64,000 nucleotides of DNA from Neostapfia colusana (Eukaryota > Streptophyta > Magnoliopsida > Poales > Poaceae), in contig JASWHV010000003.1 of assembly GCA_030760725.1 (NCBI GenBank), forward strand, positions 58,170,517 through 58,234,516, given 5' to 3'. A program made the position numbers and the translations under genes. Position 1 is the stretch's first letter. Each line of letters starts with the position of its first letter. Under the pieces are notes generated by a model. That model had not been told where the DNA came from and ran no database searches. It was given only the letters and a program-made list of their open reading frames with translations. This document shows, in pieces, positions 56,928-64,000 of the stretch.

Positions 56928-58338
56928 CTACTCGTCATCTTCTTCGTCTTCTTCTTCATCGCCATTTTCATCGCTCACCGTAGCCTCCGTATCCTCTTCC
57001 TCATCGTCGGCAGTGGTGGATGGAGGCACGGCCTTGGAGGAGCTTCCATCTTCCCTGAACTGGGCGAGCTCATCAGCGGTGAACTCTGGATATGGAGTGA
57101 GTTCGCCATCACTCTCTTCGGGAGGAGACATAGGTACCTCAAGCTTGTCACACACAACCTTGAGGTACTTTTCCTGACGCCTCTCCATGCGTCGAGTCCG
57201 GACCTCCACACGCCAACAAGAGGCAAAAAGTGCGTTGATGCACTTGAAGAATCCGCTCATGGACTGCGGAGGAGGAGATGATGGGGGAGCCGCTGAGCTA
57301 GGAGGGGTCACTGAGCTAGAAGGAGGTTGAGCATTTTTCCTCCTTGAGGGTTCTGGCACAATGGGGGATAGCTGAGGACGGAGAGGTCGATGAGTGACAT
57401 CCTTGACAAAGACAATCCCCGACACTTTCTCAATTAGGCACATGATGTACGATGCATATCCACATGAGCGGTTGGGAGTGTGAGAGATGTTGAAGATGTC
57501 ATCATAGATATGCTCAACAAGGTTGAACTTCTCTTCACCATCTATCAAGAGGAGGAGATGCCTTAAGTTTCCTTGAATCACTCCTGCATCTCCATCCTTA
57601 GGGGCTATAGTTCTCCTCAAAATCCGGTTGAGGATGCTACAGAATGGCTTGACGTTCCTAGCAAGCCCGGCCTCATAGGAAACATGACTAGGATACATAT
57701 AGTCAAGCTGATCCCTGTCCACTGCCTTGAGGTTGGAAATAATAATCTCATGGTCCAAGTGCTCCTCAAGGCCAAGTATCTAGGCAAACCTCTCATAGGT
57801 GACTGAGTACTGCTCTCCATGAGTCATCCAGGTGATTTTCCGGTCACCGTAGGTGGAGAAGTACACAGTGGTGTAAAACTGTATGATCACCTCAATGTTC
57901 CAGTCATACTTGAAGCCCATGATTTTCTTGATTTCATGGCGCTCTATGGCTTCAATACGGCATCAAAGGATTTGTTCTTCCTTTTGGCCATGTAGTCCCA
58001 ATCTACCCATTGAGCCTGGGCAACTGGGGTCTTCATCTTTAGGTACACCAAGCGGTAGTAATCGCAGTGGAAGTCACACCAAAACCTAAGGTCGGCTGTG
58101 TGCTTCTCATAGTCATAGATGTTGTCCATCCTCGGCCTTCTCGCCTTCTCAGCCCCCTTTCCTTTGAATACAAATGTCGGATTGTTGGGCTGTCGGTTTG
58201 GATCTCTAGCAGGGGCAGCCATCTTCAAGGGCCGATGGGCTTCGGTTGCCTTTTCTCTCTGATTACTATCCCTCCTCCCCTGTTTTTCATTGCTTTGGCA
58301 GTTGCCTTTTTGTTCTTGAGCTCCTCAGGAAGTGGAGC
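56928..58338 (-). pseudogene. SIRE-2 extra ORF, disrupted by SIRE-3
   Basis: Homologous to the SIRE-1 extra ORF: FWCDFHCDYYRLVYLKMKTPV, RRTIAPKDGDAG, TPNRSCGYASYIMCLIEKV and LRPQ are shared. The frame is broken near 58230, near 57950 and by a stop near 57780. The last 276 codons (57758-56928) are open and end in an acidic Glu/Asp tail. The N-terminal end is cut by SIRE-3. Downstream of LRPQ the linker has diverged strongly from SIRE-1, while length and layout are kept. Confidence 0.78.
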
Positions 58339-59812
58339 TGTAAGGATCGAAACGCCCAAGAGGGGGGGGGGTGAATTGGGCTTTTTAAAATTTTTAGAGC
58401 AATTTAAAACTTAATGGTTAAAGCCCAATTCCCTATGCGAACTAACTACGCAAGCAGGAGTGTTAAGTGCGGAATGGTAAATGCGTAATAGTAAGGGGGT
58501 GAGGAGAGAAATGCAAACTCCCGCGGAGACTCGGAGACACGGCGATTTTTCCCGTGGTTCGGTAAGATCACAAAAATCTACCTACGTCCACGTTGTGGCA
58601 CCCACCAAAGGGTATAGCCACTCCCAAGTCACCAAGACAAGGGAATCCACTATCTTTCTCCGTTCGCCTTCTCCGGCAAGGTGGAGCTCAAGCCTTGTAC
58701 AATGGTGATCCTCCGGGCTTCCACACACACCTTGGTAAGCTCCGGAGCGATCTCTTCTTCCTCCAACGTTTACAAGGTGAGAGAAGTCACCAAGACACTC
58801 TCTCTCACTAGACTAGAGATTCCAATCACCAAGAATGGACGCACACAAGCTTCTCTCTAGCTAGATATAACCTATAGTTGGAGTACAAGAGGTTTTGATG
58901 TGTGGAAGTGGTAGCTCTTGGTCTTGAATGCTTGAGAATGTGTAGTGAGGCTCTTGAGATCAAGACTTATCGAAATGGCCGGTTGGAGGGGTATTTATAG
59001 CCAGCCCACACGAGATAGCCGTTAGAAAAGTGGGCAGACTTTTTCAGTGAACATCGGATCCTCCGATGCACCCCTTTATATGATCATCGGTCGAATTCCA
59101 AATTAGCTGATGTCATGTGTCAGATGTGACCGTTGGATATAACCGTTGGATCTTTTAATCGACCGATGTTACTTCAATTCATCATCGGATGATCTGGTGA
59201 GTTGATCTTTAGAATAGGTACAGAAATAATGTCTCGGTTGAAATTGACCGATGTACACTTTCTTCATCATCGGATGATCCGGTACTTCTTCAGAATAACT
59301 CGGATATCATCCTTCGGGTGAAATCAACCGATGTGCCACTTCCTTCACATCGGATGATCCGGTGTGTACTGGGCTCTGAGGCCTTCTTCTTCTGCCAACT
59401 CAAACTTGACTGATGTAGTCATTTTGCAAGACATCGGATGATCCGGTGAGTGCAACTTGTTTGCTTCGAGTTGTTTTGAGTTGATCTTTTGGAATCTTCT
59501 TGAGTGACCTCTTTGACATTTGTTTGTAATGATATTATGATGAAGTGTAAGCTTCTTGTGTTGCCAATTTTGATAGAATAGAGTCGTTGTATAAGTTCTT
59601 TATTTAGTTTTCATGAGTATCGAATAACCCCTTATAATAGATCGTTGAGGGGTCTCCATTTGTATCCAATGAGCAGTAGATGGTGTGAATAGATAGTCCA
59701 TCAACGTTTGATATGATATACGTGAAACCTCGCATCCACAAACTCATTAGTAATAGCGAACGGTTATCATTAATCACCGAAACCATACCTCATGGGGGCC
59801 TAGATGCTTTCA
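58339..59812 (-). repeat. SIRE-3 3' LTR
   Basis: 1474 bp. The minus strand starts TGAAAGCATCTAGG and ends CGATCCTTACA. TATA box TATAAATA at 58992-58999. It carries repeated CATCGGATGATCCGGTG-type motifs (59050-59450), a different motif from SIRE-1/2 but built from the same CGGA half-site. Confidence 0.85.
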
Positions 59813-59826
59813 ATCTCCCCCTTTTT
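59813..59826 (-). other. SIRE-3 polypurine tract
   Basis: The minus strand AAAAAGGGGGAGAT lies directly before the LTR; identical to SIRE-1. Confidence 0.85.
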
Positions 59827-60155
59827 GGTGATTGATGACAACACAACGAGTAGAGCATAGAATTGATGGAATTAAGGCGCAATGCTCAAAAAGGAAATGT
59901 AACACAAATTGCAACACAAGTGGCTCGAAGGCTCACATAATAAACAATAAGGCGTAAGAGTACAAAGTCACATAATAGTAACAGGCAATCTCAAAGATAA
60001 AAATAAGTAGCACAGGTCAAAGATAAAAATAAGTAGCACAGGGATAGACACTCCCCCTAGAACCAAGTACTCCCCCTATAACTGAGCTAGCCTCCCCCTG
60101 ACTCTAACTCTTCTCCCCCTTTGGCATCAAGACACCAAAAAGGGAAGTCGAGTGC

Positions 60156-62279
60156 CTACGACTCGGGCGCGCTCCTGGCGATGGTGAAGCGGTCGGCGTC
60201 GACGGTGCTGTCGCCAGAGCTGCTGGAGGTGGAGGTCGCTGGCGCTGGAGCTGGAGCGGGGGGAGCTGGAGCTGGAGCTGGAGCTGCTGTGGGGGCTGGA
60301 GCTGGAGCTGGAGCTGCTGGGGGATCCGCTGAGACTGCTGGCGTCGGTGGAGAGGGTACTGCCGGAAGAGGTGAGGACTGGAGCGACGTCGGTGGCAGTA
60401 CTGGACCTGGTGCCAGTGGGGGTGCACCTGGAGCCTGACTGAGTCCCAAGTGCTGAGATGGAAGAGCGACTCCAGTCTGCTGGTAGAGGTTGGTGACCAA
60501 CCCCAGGATGCCCATCAACATCTGCTGAGTCTGCTGCTGCTGGTCCAGAGTGCGTCGCGTCATCTGGTCGACGAGGTTGGTGAACCTGTCGGTGTCCTCT
60601 CGCCTCTGACGGGCGATCTCCAGCTGCATCTCCTGCTGCTGCCTCTGAAGCTGCTCCTGTCGAGCTGCCTGCTGCTCCTGCTGCTGAGCCATCCGCTGAA
60701 GTATGGCAGTGAGTTCTGACGGCTGAGTCACCTGAGCCTCTGACACTGGAGGAGGTGTAGGTGGTGGAGCTGCTGAGCCTCCTGCCTCTGCGTCGTGCTG
60801 CCTCAGTGAGGGAGGAGCAGGAGGGAAGTACTCCTCGACACTGTCGCTGGTGTCGCTGTCCGACCATACGTGCTGTAGGTCTCCTCCCTGAGCCTCTGCC
60901 TGTGCCAGCTCTGCGTCCTCCTGAGTCAGCTCTGCCCAGTCCTCCTCGGACAGTCTGGCTCGAACCTCACGCTCGACGGGACGGCCAAGGCGGCGGTCTC
61001 CCGGAGTGGGGACTCGGTAGTGGTTGAACCGTGTCACGTGCATCTCCGTCAGCTGAGAGACTCCTGGAGTGTCCTCTGGAACCAGCTGGTGAAGAAGGTG
61101 ACAGATCCAGTGACCAAAGACCAGCTGTCGAAGCATCCCAACTCCGTCGGTGATCACGTCCTCCATCTTGCAGATCAGAATATCTACGATGTCGAACTCC
61201 ATCCCGTTCATCACATAGAACAGGATGGTCTGCTGAAGGCTCGTGAACCCCTCCAAGTAGCCAGACCTCGGCAGTAGAGTGCGCCTGAGGACGTGGTGAA
61301 CTGTCCGAGCTGCTGGGGTGAGAAGCGCTGGCACCCTCGGCTGGTCAGGTGTGAGCGGCTGAGTGAACAGACCTCTGATCTCCTCGAAGGGCGGTGTCAC
61401 TCCTCCAGTCAGTGGCCTCCTCGGCGGGTCTGCGTCTCCGTAGACTATCTGGTGCAGGCACGTAGTGGAGAGCTCCACACCAAGCAGTCTGCCCAACAGG
61501 TCTCGAGATACGTCGTGGATCCGCCCCATGAACATGAAGTGAATCGAGCGACGGCCCTCAGAGACGTAGAGTGTCGCGTAGAACACCCTGACCCACTCCT
61601 CGACGTAAGCACTCCTCGGGTGTGAGAGCAAATCCACCAGTCCTCTGTATCTCTCAAAAAGGGGCCTGATCCTGTGTCCCGCTGCCACTGCAAGCTGATC
61701 CCAGTCAATGCTGTTATGCTGGAATAGCTTGTGACCTCGACGCCTGTAAGTCTCGTACAGGGACGCCTGTGTCAGGGTCCAGAACCGGGAGTCAACTCGA
61801 GCGTCCCTAGGCCGCGGGAACCACTCCTCAATCAGCGCTGACCATCTGAGCTTCTTTAGTTGCCTTGCCTTCATTTTCCTGTAGTCGGTGAGTCTGACAT
61901 CTTCGGCAATTCGGACTGTTGTGTTCATCAGGTGGATGGCCCTTTCGGCCTCTCTGTCCTCGGCGCGGTCAGCTACAGAGGGGCGCCGACTCGCCGTAGG
62001 AGTCTGTCCACCTCCACGAGTCCTCGGGGTGCGCCGGCGGATGAGAGGCGGCACCTCGGTCTCCTCCTCGTCGGAGCCCTCGGGAGGCACCGGCTGGATC
62101 GGAGGCTGCTCCTGCCTCTGCCGGGACTCGCGGATCCGTAAGGAACCGCGATGGCCGCGCTCACGCTCCTCGGCGGCGCGAGCGGCCAACTCCGCACGAC
62201 GCGCGTCCTTGGACATCTTGCGCTTCTTCGCGGCGGGCTCCTCAATAGCCTTCCCTTTTCCTCTGCGATCGCGACCCAT
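60156..62279 (-). CDS. SIRE-3 extra ORF, 707 residues, intact
   Basis: Start at ATG 62279; the frame is open further upstream but without an ATG. A basic NLS-like AAKKRKMSK is at 16-24, followed by an Arg/Glu-rich region. The central module has RFWTLTQASLYETY (about 165), RVFYATLYV (about 231), GRLLGVE (about 263) and RRTLLPRSGYLEG (about 332). It aligns in order, at low identity, with the extra ORFs of SIRE-1 and SIRE-2 (FW-F--YY, FYAT, RKTIAPKDGDAG). A Gln-rich coiled coil spans about 520-600, then a Pro/Ala repeat (650-681) and a Ser-rich end. It probably belongs to the plant-transposon-protein group. No membrane segment is seen, so an envelope role is unlikely. Nuclear, multimeric DNA binding is inferred. 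Confidence 0.82.
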   Translation of the reverse strand: MGRDRRGKGKAIEEPAAKKRKMSKDARRAELAARAAEERERGHRGSLRIRESRQRQEQPPIQPVPPEGSDEEETEVPPLIRRRTPRTRGGGQTPTASRRPSVADRAEDREAERAIHLMNTTVRIAEDVRLTDYRKMKARQLKKLRWSALIEEWFPRPRDARVDSRFWTLTQASLYETYRRRGHKLFQHNSIDWDQLAVAAGHRIRPLFERYRGLVDLLSHPRSAYVEEWVRVFYATLYVSEGRRSIHFMFMGRIHDVSRDLLGRLLGVELSTTCLHQIVYGDADPPRRPLTGGVTPPFEEIRGLFTQPLTPDQPRVPALLTPAARTVHHVLRRTLLPRSGYLEGFTSLQQTILFYVMNGMEFDIVDILICKMEDVITDGVGMLRQLVFGHWICHLLHQLVPEDTPGVSQLTEMHVTRFNHYRVPTPGDRRLGRPVEREVRARLSEEDWAELTQEDAELAQAEAQGGDLQHVWSDSDTSDSVEEYFPPAPPSLRQHDAEAGGSAAPPPTPPPVSEAQVTQPSELTAILQRMAQQQEQQAARQEQLQRQQQEMQLEIARQRREDTDRFTNLVDQMTRRTLDQQQQTQQMLMGILGLVTNLYQQTGVALPSQHLGLSQAPGAPPLAPGPVLPPTSLQSSPLPAVPSPPTPAVSADPPAAPAPAPAPTAAPAPAPAPPAPAPAPATSTSSSSGDSTVDADRFTIARSAPES

Positions 62280-62982
62280 CTCAGCGACGAACGGCGAAGC
62301 TCGGCGAGGGAGACGCGGTGGAGGAGGGAACTGTGGCGACACGGTGGAACGGTGGCGGCGCTTGCGTGAGAGGCGGTGCTGGCGGTGCCTGGGAGGCGGT
62401 GGCGGTGACTGGAGGTGGCGTGCGTGGGAGAGGTGGCGGCGGCGGCTGCTGGGAGGCGGCGCGGCGGCTGGGAGGCAGCGCGGCGGCTGGGATGCGGCGC
62501 GCGCGGGGAGAGGTGGTGGCGGCGGCGGCGCCTGAAGGTGGCGGCGGCGCCTGGAGGCGGCGGCGGCGACTGGGGCGCGTGAGGACGGTGGCGAGGACGT
62601 CGGGCGGCGGCGGAGGTCGGGGAAAGAAGGAAAGAAAAACGAGCGGCGGCCGACCCCCTTTTTAAACTGTTCGGGCAAACCCTAGCCGCGCATAAAACAC
62701 CGGATGGACCGATGATCATCGGAGGATGCATCGGTCGAGTTCAACAGAGAGTTTTTCCAAAAACTCTCTTTGAACACCGGATGATCCGACGTTGAGGTGA
62801 CGATCATCGGTCGATTTCTGCAGGCCACCAGGAAAACTGAACATCGGATGCTCCGATGCCTTCTGAAATGAACTCATCGGTTGATTTGTGACATCTGACT
62901 TGATCTGAGCACTGAACTGAAGCACCAATTGATCCGATGATCTGCTGGCCCTATCATCGGATAATCCGATGACTGCAGAAAA
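62280..62982 (-). promoter_or_regulatory. Promoter-like region and motif cluster upstream of the SIRE-3 extra ORF
   Basis: On the minus strand, a GC-rich leader (62280-62650) is preceded by TTTAAAAAG (about 62658-62666, TATA-like). Before that lies a cluster of the SIRE-3 motif (62698-62982: ATCGGAGGAT, CACCGGATGATCCGACG, CATCGGATGCTCCGATG, CATCGGATAATCCGATG). The same arrangement of motif cluster, core promoter, leader and ORF occurs in SIRE-1. Confidence 0.55.
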
Positions 62983-63522
62983 CCTAAGACTGCCCATATG
63001 TGTCCTTGGACTTAAACACACAAAGATAAGGATGGGTCCTAGGACTTTTTGGGCAACTCCTAACCTCTAATAGAAGGCTTCAAATATAGTGCCACATATT
63101 GGCTAGGCCCTTAAGCAAAGAGAACACACAAGGTTAGGAGGGAAACCACGAAAATGTAAGGCCCATGCTTTGTGAGCTAGAGTATGGAAAACTTCTATCT
63201 CTTTAAAAGCATGTACCTTTAGAATTTTGCTCTATCCACATCATATGAGTTGAGATATTGCATTTTGAACAAGTCTCCTTCTCATGATGTGGGTTCCCCT
63301 TTGTGACAATCTACCGTATGCAATGCCAAACAAAATAATGCAAGATATTAAATGAGTGCAAGTCTATATGGCAGGAATCATGCAAGGCGTAATGTAAGTC
63401 TTATCTTGTCAAGTTTAAACCTGCCAAAGGCTTCCTCAGGGAAAACTATTTCTAGTTTGCCCCTATCCTTTGGGAGTTAGACAAGACCTATTTGATATGC
63501 AACCTTACATGAACATGGCAAC
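62983..63522 (-). other. SIRE-3 spacer between pol and motif cluster
   Basis: AT-rich, non-coding. No feature recognised. Confidence 0.6.
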
Positions 63523-64000
63523 TTACATGACGTTAGATGCATCTAGCACATTTAATTCACTTCTAAGTCTAGAAAAAGTTTTCTCATCAAGTGGTTTAGT
63601 GAAGATATCCGCCAATTGTTCTTCGGACCTAACACCTTGCAAAGAGATGTCTCCTTTAGCCTCATGGTCCCGCAAGAAGTGATGGCGAATATCAATGTGC
63701 TTAGTGCGGGAGTGTTGAACGGGGTTTCTAGCTATCTTAACCGCACTTTCATTGTCACAAAGGAGAGGCACACAATCAAACTTAATTCCAAAGTCCAAAA
63801 GGGTTTGCTTCATATATAGAATTTGGGCACAACATGCACCGGCCGCTATATATTCTGCCTCCGCGGTGGACAAAGCCACGGAGTTTTGCTTTTTGCTCGA
63901 CCAAGATACTAGGGAACGCCCAAGTAAGTGGCACCCACCGGAGGTACTCTTGCGATCCACACGGCATCCGGCAAAGTCCGAATCCGAGTAACCCAAGAGA
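63523..64000 (-). CDS. SIRE-3 pol, RNase H end (partial at window edge)
   Basis: Open frame entering from the right edge and ending at 63523. It has the copia RNase H blocks: SDSDFAGCRVDRKSTSG, WSSKKQNSVALSTAEAEYIAA, CDNESAVKIA, HSRTKHIDIRHHFLRDH, then LADIFTKPLDE. It closely resembles the SIRE-1 counterpart (about 44480-44948) but is unbroken. RT and integrase lie outside the window. Confidence 0.93.
   Translation of the reverse strand, partial: LLGYSDSDFAGCRVDRKSTSGGCHLLGRSLVSWSSKKQNSVALSTAEAEYIAAGACCAQILYMKQTLLDFGIKFDCVPLLCDNESAVKIARNPVQHSRTKHIDIRHHFLRDHEAKGDISLQGVRSEEQLADIFTKPLDEKTFSRLRSELNVLDASNVM

Larger units (their letters stand above)
54734..58338 (-). mobile_element. SIRE-2, 3' part, interrupted by SIRE-3
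   Basis: LTR, polypurine tract and extra ORF. The element is cut inside the N-terminal part of the extra ORF by the SIRE-3 LTR at 58339. The remaining part would lie beyond 64000. Confidence 0.82.
58339..64000 (-). mobile_element. SIRE-3: copia element with intact extra ORF (continues beyond the window)
   Basis: Contains the 3' LTR, polypurine tract, an intact extra ORF, a motif cluster and the open C-terminal part of pol. No break was seen in the visible coding parts, so it may be the youngest element here. Confidence 0.85.

Noticed and set aside
60127..60867. 246-codon Ser-rich frame overlapping the SIRE-3 extra ORF
   Set aside because: Low-complexity alternate frame of the Gln/Pro/Ala-rich end.
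61888..62535. 215-codon open frame on the plus strand opposite the SIRE-3 extra ORF
   Set aside because: GC-rich shadow of the minus-strand coding and leader sequence; no domain.

Overview
This window is nuclear DNA of a grass (Poaceae). It is almost entirely nested LTR retrotransposons around one low-copy gene. The evidence is Tekay-type chromoviruses with about 3 kb LTRs, Tat-type gypsy elements, SIRE-type copia elements with an extra ORF after pol, Stowaway-like MITEs, and a GC-rich intronless AP2/ERF gene of grass composition. No bacterial, organellar, rRNA or tRNA gene was recognised.

Layout. 1-22964: one plus-oriented, diverged Tekay-related LTR, split by a minus-strand array LTR1-internal A-LTR2-internal B-LTR3 (1172-21898) of a Ty3/gypsy chromovirus with a period of about 9.0 kb. 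Each internal region reads on the minus strand: PBS, extra ORF, gag, protease, RT, RNase H, integrase, chromodomain. The split LTR itself sits in a minus-strand copia element whose integrase fragment, protease, gag, leader, PBS and 5' LTR occupy 22965-26991. 26992-32758: the gene island, with an AP2/ERF (DREB-subfamily) transcription factor at 30590-31183 and small MITEs. 32759-50731: a minus-strand Tat-type gypsy (Tat-1) with a large internal deletion, its gag split by a plus-strand SIRE-type copia (SIRE-1, 39029-49335). 50732-54733: the 3' part of a second Tat (Tat-2), with a degenerate spliced gene on the opposite strand. 54734-58338: SIRE-2 (minus), cut by SIRE-3 (58339 to beyond 64000, minus), which keeps an intact 707-residue extra ORF.

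Two systems deserve attention. First, the extra ORF of the chromovirus begins exactly at its N terminus with a copy of the histone H3 tail. It keeps the K9-S10 region, while the K4, K14 and K18 positions are no longer lysine. The same element encodes a chromodomain on its integrase. Second, the SIRE-type elements carry many copies of a family-specific inverted-repeat motif, both in their LTRs and just upstream of their extra ORF. One family uses CGGAC-TA-GTCCG and the other CGGAT-N-ATCCG, so both are built from the same CGGA half-site. This looks like a self-recognition DNA-binding system, possibly for anti-silencing or autoregulation.

The reading of element families, frames, splice signals and repeats is from the sequence. 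Family names come from knowledge of plant retrotransposons. Functional roles of the extra ORFs are inference.
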